Notes under the pieces: generated by a model
Databases searched by the model: none
Seen by the model: only the letters and a program-made list of their open reading frames with translations
Told to the model about the DNA's origin: nothing
In this document: positions 28,201 to 40,200 of the stretch, piece after piece
Position numbering within the stretch: position 1 is the first letter of the stretch
How the letters are laid out: every line of letters begins with the position of its first letter
Program-made: the position numbers and the translations under genes
Source: Apostichopus parvimensis
Lineage: Eukaryota; Echinodermata; Holothuroidea; Aspidochirotida; Stichopodidae
DNA: 46,444 nucleotides
NCBI GenBank assembly: GCA_000934455.1
Contig: KN883480.1
Coordinates: 126,597-173,040 of the forward strand
Direction of reading: 5' to 3'

Positions 28201-31200
28201 CCATAGCTTGCGGATTGTCAATCTTCTCACAGCCAAGAGCTACTTGTGAACACTATGATGAATGAGCCTGATAGTATAAAGTACAACCCTGAAGTATTCT
28301 CCTCTAGTCAATCAGTATACACTAGTAGCACTCTCATGAACTATGGTCCACCTTATAGTACCAGAACTATGAAAGTCTCCAAATCCAGCTAGAACTGTCC
28401 ATCCTCTGTAAGTTGACTGGCAATTCTTCTTTCAAAATCTGCCGTAAGACCTGTTTTCTGACGTCCATCATTCCAGCAAAGTGCCAAAAACTATTACCAA
28501 GGGTAGTGGTACATAGTGGCTGATTCTCTTTTCTCAGCTTTGAAACAGTAGGTTACAGATGTCAGAATGTATTTAGCTGACAGTAAGTGGTTACTGTCAT
28601 TGAGGTGACCTAACTACAGCAGTGCTGAAAGTAAGGATGTCCTAAGTTACTTCGTGCCTCGCTTACCTGTTTCCACACATCAGTGGCACCGTCGTTCTAC
28701 CATGTCTAACATGTCCTGGTAACCTTTTTTAACGCTGTGCGCCCTCTACGACTGGCCCCTCTGGTCAATGCCCCTCCTTCTCATTCTACCATCCAAAGTG
28801 CCCGGATCACATGTTTTTCGAGTGGATTTTGTTTCCTTTGGATTGAGTCCATAACAGTTACCTAGGATTCAATATTTTTCCATCTACTGGATTATAGAGA
28901 GTTTAGAAGTCGCTTGCAGCCCGGTGAGGTGACCTTACTACAGCAGTACTAATTGAAGTAGGAATGTCCTATCATCCGGGAGTAATTGTGGACTACGATG
29001 TCACCCCGTCCGCTGCTGCCATTTTGTGAGCGATTACGAAGTATCGGACGAAACCCTGGAAAACTTGTGCCAAGTCTGCCGTTTGGAAAGACCGACAGAC
29101 GACATTTCAGAGATCAGGTTTATGACCGAATCAATCTCCCTCACCGTTACTCATTAGCTGATACATCCAGTGCCAGAACCATTTTACTCGTGCTCAACAT
29201 TTGACGACGAGATTAAGAAAGCAGCGGAGAGAGAGAATCAGCACGGCTGTAACGAGAGCCCATTAGAAGCGGCACAGGAAGGAAGCCATCACATCGGATC
29301 GGTAGCAATTGCAGGCGGAAACAGCTAAAGAAAAGCCTTCTGACATAGATCGAGGGAAAACAAAATTTACAAGGCCAAGACTAAGATCTGACGTTTGTTT
29401 ACAAGTTTGATGGGGAGGGATGTCTCCAGGCATATTAATGATGTAGGGTTATTTACAGAACTCTGGGGTCTCACTGCTGATTAGACTGGAATTAGTTAGT
29501 TGTGGCAATGGCAGCAATTATTTCTAAACACTGCTTTTGGCATAAAAGCCTGATATGAAAAACAATTCATATGAGTGGTTGCTCTAAACTGGATTTAGTA
29601 TAATGGGTGGCCCATACTGTAGAAGGGAGCGATAAGGTATCGGTATGAAAACATGAAAGCTAATACTAATAGTTACAGTAAGTCTGCCAAAATCCCACCA
29701 AGAATCATCAACTTTGGATGTAAACGTTGAATGTGTGCCAACGAAAGAAAGTTCATTCCAACATCGGCTTTGTGGGAATGACATTTGTTTTTTTGGGGTA
29801 TACATTTAAAGATTTGATTGATTGCTATGTGTCAGTATGTTGTATATACGTGTGACATATCGCCCTTATACCGAGGGATATCTTGCTACAGTACTGCTAA
29901 TACCTGGTACATGTGAATAGCCTGGACAAATAAATAAATAAGAATAACGCAAAGTTAATAATACCAGTGCCGAGTGGATAAAGGCGCTGGCATTTGAAGC
30001 AATGAGTCTTAGCAATCGGGAGGTTCCGGGTTCGATACCCGGATGAGTTATACTAAGGTGGGTTTTTCATCCAAGGGCAATCTATGGTTTTCCCATCTGA
30101 AATGACTTTCTTAATTGAAAAGATTCCAAATTTGAGTTAAGATGCTGAATTGGAAGCCACCCGAAGTGTAATTTGTAATCCATAAGCCCTTGCGGGATTC
30201 TCCCACATTTGTGGTCGCTTAAGCTTCGTGAAAATAACTGCTGATTGTTATTACTATTATTATAATAGGCAATCTAAATTATAGCTTTAATGCTGGATTC
30301 AGGGCTTGAAGTAACTTTCCGATTCCAAGGAAATGGTCGTCGTCTGCATTTCATGTCCTGTATCATCGATGTGATTCATGCAGTTGGTTACTTTCAATTG
30401 AGAAGTTTACAGTACTGTGTTTAGTTTGTTGTCTATACCCTGCTAGTGCAATGGAAATGAAAAAAGTGTAGAATGTGCTGCTTCAAAGTCCTTTGTCTCT
30501 TCGCTGCTCTTTTGGTTAGGGTAAAGTGGGGGGGAGGGGAAGGAAGGGGTGAGGTGGCTGTCACTGGAACACAATGAAAATGTTCTGGCTGTGATCTTGT
30601 CAATTGCTACATGATGCGTGAAGCTGATTGAAAAATGATGGAAGTTTCTATTGAGCAGCTCTGGTATTAGTCGATTACTGCCGTTAGTTTGCCAGCCTTC
30701 TGCATAAGATAACATTTGATCAAGTTATGTAAGATCTTCTGCAGCAAATGAAGGTAAACATGTTATTACATTATGTACAGTAGTTCTTTCTGTATCTATA
30801 ATTTCCAAGTCTAATATAAATATAAATAAATATTTCTCCCAGAGCTTTGAAATATTTGTCAGGAAATGAAATTGACAAATTTCATAGCACTGGTTTACTT
30901 GCTTATTAATCATCAACTAGTGAAAGTTTCATCTTATCGTTATTTATAGTTTGATAAAAAATGTGCAGAAGAAGCTGAATTATTGCAATTGCACTTTTAA
31001 AAGAAATTCTCCCTGCGAGACTAAAAGCTTGTATATACATACATACATGTGTTAATACTCCTTTTTGCAGGTTTGTTGGCCGTCAAGACAGTATTATTAT
31101 AAGTATATGGAACCACCGTAAAATCCACAAGAAACAGGGTGCTGGATTCCTAGGATGGGTTCGCCTTCAAGCACATGCCATCCAAAGGTTAAAAGATACA

Positions 31201-34200
31201 GGCTGTGAGTAATTCAAAAATTTTATTTTGCTTCTTTTTTTTCCCTAACAGATTGGTGTCTTATCTGATTTTTCTCTGTGTATATATGGTGGACTCCATT
31301 GCTTTCTGCCTTTCTCAACAGCAATGAATAAAATTGCAATGTTAAGCACAGATGTATGTCTTGGGGAGTTGGTTTATTGTTAATGTTCTTGCCCTGTCCT
31401 TTTGTGGTAATACAACAAGGTCATCCCACAAACTTAACAAATCCTATGGTAGTTTGAATTTGTTATTTTCACTCTGATAAACTGTAAAGTGTAAACTTTG
31501 ATGGTAATAAGGTAAAGTAGTTATGTATGGTGGGTGAGAGGAGGGGGGGGGGGGGGGATGGAATAGGGGAACGTCAGTGGTGGTTAAATGTTCACTGTTG
31601 TGAAAAGTTTTGGGAAGGTCCCCCAGTGCCGGTGTCCCTGTTCAACATTTCGACCACAGTTCTTGGTAAAATACTTGTAAAATCATTACTGTATTACCCA
31701 CAGTTGTTTGTAATGGAAAGGTCAGAGTTTAAACTGCAAGTTTTATTATCGTTAAGTTACAGATCTGTTCAATGTTTCCCTTAAGTATGCATAAACTGTT
31801 GATCCCATTTTTTGCAACTGGTCATCTTCAGCGCTTGCTTTCTGTTTTGAAAAATTAATCTAGTCTTTATGGAGACAAGAAGTTTTTCTTATTACTTAAT
31901 CTTGTTTCATTGCTCATCAAACTCATCCTATGTTTGTCTACCGACGACGGAGCTTAAAATGCTTGAAGTATGGTCAATACAGTGTGCCTGATTTGATGAT
32001 GATAGACCTATAATCAGTTACATTTCTTCCCCTATGCCTAGTTACACGGTTGGACCTGTGTAGGCAAAATGCTGATGACCCAGACAACATCAGAGGTCAA
32101 CTGGTCATCAGCATCACTTCGAGAGACCGGACCAACTCCTCTCACCTTGGTGCTGTCGTGGATTCTAGACAAATATCTCAAGCCTTACAAGACCCCAACG
32201 ACCTGCCTGATGGGTGAGTCTGCTTCAATCTTTTATCAGTTATTAATAATCGAGGAAAACACTTAGGCTTCCTCCGTTGTTGTTCTCGAAATGCTCCAAA
32301 AAGAAAAACTGCCACTTGTGGATACAAGGATCACCTGCAATGTCTTACTTGTAAGGAATTATTCAAAACAAAATCCAATGGGTTGATTTCAGTCTGACAT
32401 AAATGTGGAGGAGGAAAAGCATAAGGGATAACCTTAAGGCACAACATTAATTTAATATGTTGTAGACCATTCAGGTTGTTGTTCTTTAACAATTTTAATT
32501 CTCAAGAAATGAACCTTTAAAACAGCTAAGGTTTGTCCCTAAAGTTAGTCTAATACAGAGACCATTAGGTCAATAACTGGACTATACACTCTAATACAGA
32601 GACCATTAGGTCAGTGACTGGACTATATAGTCTTAATACAGAGACCATTAGGTCAGTGACTGGACTATATAGTCTAATACAGAGACCATTAGGTCAATAA
32701 CTGGACTATACACTCTAATACAGAGACCATTAGGTCAGTGACTGGACTATATAGTCTTATACAAAGACCATTGGGTCAGTGACTGGACTATATAGTCTAA
32801 TACAGAGACCATTAGGTCAGTGACTGGACATTTAACCTGGCTAGAGTATAAAAGTCTAACACAGAGACCATTAGGTCAATACCTCAGATGCAATGCAAAA
32901 CTGAATGGGAAAACAAAAAGACTTTTATGGCCTCAGACATGTTTATAATGCAGTGCAAATTGGTCAAGGACAAATGGTGCTCTATTGTTAACCTACAGTT
33001 AATAGGAAAGTATGTTTTGGTAGAGTTATTAGAACTTATATATTAGAACTTATAAATAGTGGATTAACCTAAACATTTAGGCATGCACTGAGGAGCCGAA
33101 GGCATCATCATCAATTTAGCCTTGAGGAGCATTTCAGAGATTTAGCGTATATATAAAGGTGAAATACCTTGAAAACCAGACTAGCTGTAACAACATTACT
33201 AGCACTCATTTCCCCCCCCCCCCCTTGGACTGTAACATCTCAAGACTAAAGTCTTATAAACAAACTTTAATTTTAAATGAACTAAAAGGCCTGCTTCATT
33301 TTGATCAACCAGACACTATCAATAAGGTTGTTGAAACCTTTTGTGGTAAGGAACCACAAAACTTATTTGTACCATTGCATGATCTCATATCTGCCAGCAA
33401 GTTTAGAGAATATTTTTTTACTCTGAAGTATCTTGTAAAATCTACCGCCGACAGATCTCCAAACAGGCTGGTCTAATAATAGTAATAGTAAGAGAAAGGG
33501 GGGCTTATTCTGCTCTGAAGCCCAGAATGCAGGGAACAAGTTTTCTTTATCCATAGTTTGTTTTCATGCTTGTGAAAATTGTGTCTTAACACATCTTAGC
33601 ACATAGGACCCAGCCACCTATACTGATATTTACTTCAATTTACACTTATATTATGCGAAATAGACCAGCATGGAAGCATCAGTGCCTCATTTAGTACTTT
33701 TAGTTCCCCTGGGAAATAATGTGAAAGGGGAAAAATGAGCCAGGAAAATTAAACAACAACCTCCGAAAACCAGAAAGGTGCTTTCCCTTCGCTGCCCGAG
33801 TCTTGTCCAGGATGCTGTCATTCTGACATTTCACAAGTCGTCAAGTAGTTACATATACATACACTGATACACATTAATAAAGAACAGTCTCAGCAATTCA
33901 CCCAAGCCATCATGAAGACCTCACGGTGCTATAAACAGCGCCTGACATGTGGAATTCATCCCTTGTTTGCTTTAGGCCAAATTTTGTCTCGGATAAAGTC
34001 GTGTATCTCTTTTTTAACCGACACTCTCTGTTGTGCGAAAGAATTTCTCAGAATAAAGGTACCATGAGGCTTTAGATGTGTATTGTGGATATTCTTAGAA
34101 GAAAAAAATAGAAAAGAAAGAAGATAAAACCTAAATGTGACTGTGAGCTGTGTGTGGATTGAATAGTTTGTAGGCAAGCAGCACCGAGACAGACTCACGT

Positions 34201-37200
34201 TGGTTTTTAATACAACTGTAGATATTAAAATCGGTACCAGCCAAGTCTACACTGTCGTCAATTCTCAACGTGAAGCACACTCACAATATGAATAAGCGGG
34301 AAATGCCATGGAGTTGCATATCTCATTGGGACACAGCCTTAATGAATAATTGCTCATGGACTGCTACAGAACCATGTTTAAACTTCACACTTGCTCTTGC
34401 TCATGAACTCCACACTGACCAAATAGCATTTGTCCTCCTTAACCCTTGAGTTGTCATGTGACCGCTTTGACGATACTTATCTTGTGAATTTTGGGACGAG
34501 CCTCTTCAACCTTTTTTGTTCATGTATATATATATATTGACCTCTGATCTTTGATGGTCTTCCAGGCAATTAGTCCCTATTACGGGGAACCACCTTGCAG
34601 ATACCCGATTTGCAAGAAATCATCATACAAATACTACATAGCGATCGGCCAAATGGACCAGAAATGTGTACACATAACACAAGATAATTTGTTTGATTTA
34701 CTTCGCTCCCCGCTTACCTGTCTCCCCACAACCTTAGCACCGCATTCTACCGTGTCTAGTATGCCCTGGTAATCTTTTAACACTGTGCNNNNNNNNNNNN
34801 NNNNNNNNNNNNNNNNNNNNNNNNNNNNNNNNNNNNNNAGAATGTGAGAGATTTTACGCAGGGTTTGATGGATACATATCAGAGTAGATTGGAGTGATTC
34901 AGGTGAGAATGGTAGGTATGGAACAGAATGTGAGAGATTTTACACAGGGTTTGATGGATACATATATCATAGTGAATGAGAGTTCCAACAACATTGCAAG
35001 CCTGATAACCAGTCAAAGCTGAAACATTTAGTAGACTGCCATAGGTTGGCTGTAACACCGTCATGGTCAAATACACATGTACGTAAGAAAGGAAGACTGC
35101 CTGTCTTGCAATGTGTGAAGGTACTGTGAGATAGGGAGTTGTTTACAAGAGTCTGTCGTGTTGATGGTTTTCCCCCAAATTGTTGCACAGAAGCTATTGC
35201 TGTAAAAGAATCCTTGGTTTGTTGTTAAGGTTGCATAAAGGGTCAATAAATGGATGAATGGTCCTGAATAATGAAGATCAATTTAATTGTCTTTTAGAAG
35301 GTTAGATAACGTTGCAGTTGAACTGGTTAGTGGGCTAGTATTTATCTGTAACACAGTACATGTCACAGTGCTGCCAATTTGTGTAGCAGTGTAAATTGTA
35401 ATATGTCAAGTTTGACATTTTGTCTTTAAATCAAGATTCTTTAAGGGTACAGCACTAACCAAAGTCTGAGCTGAGTGGGTGAGGGGGGGGGGTGGGGGGT
35501 CGGCAGCAATACTGCATCCAAGGGTGCATAGGACAAGCTTTTTGTGCCTTGCAAATTCACACAATATGCACTGAACTGGCCGGCAGAAATAATCTCTATT
35601 GTTTGATAGAGATTCATCCTAGCTGCAGCAGAATATTGCAGCTGCTGCAGGTTTTCTCTTTTGACACGTTGACTAAAAAAAAAACATTTACAAATTTGAA
35701 ACTTCCACATGCTGATCATGCTGCATATATGTGACTTGACATATTAAACAAATGAAGAAACATTAAAGCCAAAAAAAAGCTGTCCCAAATGACAATCGTT
35801 GAAATCAGGTAATTTGTAAACTTGTCCTTGGCTCAGGACCTTCCATGAGGACTCGGCCAAAACCCACTACTGGTAGGTATGGTACCCCTCAAAATTGATG
35901 TTCGGAAATCGCAATGAATTCAAAGCTAGCTAGGACTATAGACTTGATGCTAAACATAATAGCTGGATGAGACTTAATTCTGTATGCTGCAAAAACTGTA
36001 GAGAAAGTTTTTTATGTCTGGAGAAAACACGTCCATAGTTTGCGGATTGTCAATCTTCTCACAGCCAAGAGCTACTTGTGAACACTATGATGAATGAGCC
36101 TGATAGTATAAAGTACAACCCTGAAGTATTCTCCTCTAGTCAATCAGTATACACTAGTAGCACTCTCATGAACTATGGTCCACCTTATAGTACCAGAACT
36201 ATGAAAGTCTCCAAATCCAGCTAGAACTGTCCATCCTCTGTAAGTTGACTGGCAATTCTTCTTTCAAAATCTGCCGTAAGACCTGTTTTCTGACGTCCAT
36301 CATTCCAGCAAAGTGCCAAAAACTATTACCAAGGGTGGTGGTACATAGTGGCTGATTCTCTTTTCTCAGCTTTGAAACAACTGGTTACAGATGTCAGAAT
36401 GTATTTAGCCGACAGTAAGTGGTTACTGTCATTGAGGTGACCTAACTACAGCAGTGCTGAAAGTAAGGATGTCCTAAGTTACTTCGTGCCTCGCTTACCT
36501 GTTTCCACACATCAGAGGCACCATCGTTCTACCATGTCTAACATGTCCTGGTAACCTTTTTTAACGCTGTGCGCCCTCTACGACTGGCCCCTCTGGTCAA
36601 TGCCCCTCCTTCTCATTCTACCATCCAAAGTGCCCGGATCACATGTTTTTCGAGTGGATTTTGTTTCCTTTGGATTGAGTCCATAACAGTTACCTAGGAT
36701 TCAATATTTTTCCATCTACTGGATTATAGAGAGTTTAGAAGTCGCTTGCAGCCCGGTGAGGTGACCTAACTACATCAGTACTAATTGAAGTAGGAATGTC
36801 CTATCATCCGGGAGTAATTGTGGACTACGATGTCACCCCGTCCGCTGCTGCCATTTTGTGAGCGATTACGAAGTATCGGACGAAACCCTGGAAAACTTGT
36901 GCCAAGTCTGCCGTTTGGAAAGACCGACAGACGACATTTCAGAGATCAGGTTTATGACGGAATCAATCTCCCTCACCGTTACTCATTAGCTGATACATCC
37001 AGTGCCAGAACCATTTTACTCGTGCTCAACATTTGACGACGAGATTAAGAAAGCAGCGGAGAGAGAGAATCAGCACGGCTGTAACGAGAGCCCATTAGAA
37101 GCGGCACAGGAAGGAAGCCATCACATCGGATCGGTAGCAATTGCAGGCGGAAACAGCTAAAGAAAAGCCTTCTGACATAGATCGAGGGAAAACAAAATTT

Positions 37201-40200
37201 ACAAGGCCAAGACTAAGATCTGACGTTTGTTTACAAGTTTGATGGGGAGGGATGTCTCCAGGCATATTAATGATGTAGGGTTATTTACAGAACTCTGGGG
37301 TGTCACTGCTGATCAGACTGGAATTAGTTAGTTGTGGCAATTGCAGCAATTATTTCTAAACACTGCTTTTGGCATAAAAGCCTGATATGAAAAACAATTC
37401 ATATGAGTGGTTCCTCTAAACTGGATTTAGTATAATGGGTGGCCCATAATGGCTGGTAGAAGGGAGCGATAAGGTATCGGTATGAAAACATGAAAGCTAA
37501 TACTAATAGTTACAGTAAGTCTGCCAAAATCCCACCAAGAATCATCAACTTTGGATGTACAGTAAACGTTGAATGTGTGCCAAGGAAAGAAAGTTTATTC
37601 CTACATTGGCTTTGTGGGACTGACATTTGTTTTTTTGGGTAGACATTTAAAGATTTGATTGATTGCTATGTGTCAGTATGTTGTATATACGTGTGACATA
37701 TCGCCCGTATACCGAGGGATATCTTGCTACAGTACTGCTAATACCTGGTACATGTGAATAGCCTGGACAAATAAATAAATAAGAATAACGCAAAGTTAAT
37801 AATACCAGTGCCGAGTGGATAAAGGCGCTGGCATTTGAAGCAATGAGTCTTAGCAATCGGGAGGTTCCGGGTTCGATACCCGGATGAGTTATACTAAGGT
37901 GGGTTTTTTTATCCAAGGGCAATCTACGGTTTTCCCATCTGAAATGACTTTCTTTATTGAAAAGATTCCAAATTTGAGTTAAGATGCTGAATTGGAAGCC
38001 ACCCGAAGTGTAATTTGTAATCCATAAGCCCTTGCGGGATTCTCCCACATTTGTGGTCGCTTAAGCTTCGTGAAAATAACTGCTGATTGTTATTACTATT
38101 ATTATAATAGGCAATCTAAATTATAGCTTTAATGCTGGATTCAGGGCTTGAAGTAATTTTCCGATTCCAAGGAAATGGTCGTCGTCTGCATTTCATGTCC
38201 TGTATCATCGATGTGATTCATGCAGTTGGTTACTTTCAATTGAGAAGTTTACAGTACTGTGTTTAGTTTGTTGTCTATACCCTGCTAGTGCAATGGAAAT
38301 GAAAAAAGTGTAGAATGTGCTGCTTCAAAGTCCTTTGTCTCTTCGCTGCTCTTTTGGTTAGGGTAAAGTGGGGGGAGGGGAAGGAAGGGGTGAGGTGGCT
38401 GTCACTAGAACACAATGAAAATGTTCAAGCTGTGATCTTGTCAATTGCTACATGATGCGTGAAGCTGATTGAAAAATGATGGAAGTTTCTATTGAGCAGC
38501 TCTGGTATTAGTCGATTACTGCCGTTAGTTTGCCAGCCTTCTGCATAAGATAACATTTGATCAAGTTATGTAAGATCTTCTGCAGCAAATGAAGGTAAAC
38601 ATGTAATTACATTATGTACAGTAGTTCTTTCTGTATCTATAATTTCCAAGTCTAATATAAGTATAAATAAATATTTCTCCCAGAGCTTTGAAATATTTGT
38701 CAGGAAATGAAATTGACAAATTTCATAGCACTGGTTTACTTGCTTATTAATCATCAACTAGTGAAAGTTTCATCTTATCTTTATATATAGTTTGATAAAA
38801 AATGTGCAGAAGAAGCTGAATTATTGCAATTGCACTTTTAAAAGAAATTCTCCCTGCGAGACTAAAAGCTTGTATATACATACATACATGTGTTAATACT
38901 CCTTTTTGCAGGTTTGTTGGCCGTCAAGACAGTATTATTATAAGTATATGGAACCACCGTAAAATCCACAAGAAACAGGGTGCTGGATTCCTAGGATGGG
39001 TTCGCCTTCAAGCACATGCCATCCAAAGGTTAAAAGATACAGGCTGTGAGTAATTCAAAAATTTTATTTTGCTTCTTTTTTTTTTTCTCACAGATTGGTG
39101 TCTTATCTGATTTTTCTCTGTGTATATATGGTGGACTCCATTGCTTTCCGCCTTTCTCAACAGCATCGAATAAAATTGCGGACATTAAGCACAGATGTAT
39201 GTCTTGGGGAGTTGGTTTATTGTTAATGTTCTTGCCCTGTCCTTTTGTGGTAAAACAACAAGGTCATCCCACAAACTTAGCAAATCCTCTGGTAGATTGA
39301 CTGTTATTTTCACTCTGACAAACTGTTAAGTGTAAACTTTGATGGTAATAAGGTAAAGTAGTTATGTATAGTGGGGTGGGAGGAGGGAAGGGGGGAGGGA
39401 ATAGGGGAAGGTCAGTGGTGGTTAACGGTTCACTGTTGTGAAAAGGTTTGGGGAAGGTCCCCCAGTGCCGGTATCCCTGTTCAATATTTCGACCACAGTT
39501 CTTGGTAAAATACTTGTAAAATCAGTACTGTATTACCAACAGTTGTTTGTAATGGAAAGGTCAGAGTTTTAACTGAAAGATTTTTTATCGTTAAGTTACA
39601 GATCCCTTCAATGTTACCCTTAAGCAGGCATAAACTGTTGATCTCATTTTTTGCAACCATCTCCAGCGCTTGCTTTCTGTTTCGAAAAATGAGTCCAGTC
39701 TTATCGAGACAAGAAGTTTTTCTTATTACTTAATCTTGTTTCATTGCTCTTCAAACACATTCAAAGTTTGTCTACTGACGAGCTTAAAATGCTTGAGGAG
39801 TCGTCGATACCATGTGCCTGATTTGATGATGATAGACCTATAATCAGTTACATCTCTTCCCCTATGCCTAGTTACACGGTTGGACCTGTGTAGGCAAAAT
39901 GCTGATGACCCAGACAACATCAGAGGTCAACTGGTCATCAGCATCACTTCGAGAGACCGGACCAACTCCTCTCACCTTGGTGCTGTCGTGGATTCTAGAC
40001 AAATATCTCAAGCCTTACAAGACCCCAACGACCTGCCTGATGGGTGAGTCTGCTTCAATCTTTTATCAGTTATTAATAATCGAGGAAAACACTTAGGCTT
40101 CCTCCGTTGTTGTTCTCCAAATGCTCCCAAAGAAAAACTGCCACTTGTGGATACAAGGATCACCTGCAATGTCTTACTTGTAAGGAATTATTCAAAACAA

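Larger units (their letters stand above)
26736..31070 (+). other. SMURF intron 3, 4.3 kb
   Basis: The intron runs from the GTAAGT donor to the TTTTTGCAG acceptor. It contains an 86-bp tandem repeat at 26978-27150, a poly-G run near 27651-27667, a dispersed repeat with flanking direct repeats (28602-28971) and a tRNA-derived SINE (29963-30268). The open frame at 28986-29204 recurs intact in copy B but resembles no known family. Confidence 0.85.
27026..34697. repeat. 7.6-kb duplicated block, copy A (end of left contig)
   Basis: This stretch matches 34839-42381 from end to end in the same orientation. It includes SMURF exons 4 and 5, the SINE at 29963, the dispersed repeat at 28645 and the 41-bp minisatellite. 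Differences are scattered substitutions, small indels (for example 19 extra bases in copy B near 34997), poly-C and TA run lengths, and minisatellite copy number. The match ends at 34697, where copy A carries an inserted dispersed repeat that runs into the N gap. Confidence 0.95.

Noticed and set aside
29963..30055. Possible functional serine/leucine tRNA gene
   Set aside because: The T stem and boxes are good, but the acceptor and anticodon stems do not pair well and a SINE body with an ATT tail follows.
32549..32880. CRISPR-like array of regular 41-bp repeats
   Set aside because: The units are contiguous with no unique spacers and the DNA is animal; it is a minisatellite.
33159..33476. 105-residue open frame in intron 5, copy A
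   Set aside because: The corresponding DNA in copy B is broken by indels and a poly-C/poly-T change, so it is not under coding constraint.
37647..38048. 133-residue minus-strand open frame with HPGIEPGTSRL
   Set aside because: This is the usual chance translation of a tRNA-derived SINE head; copy A of the same DNA has no equally long frame.
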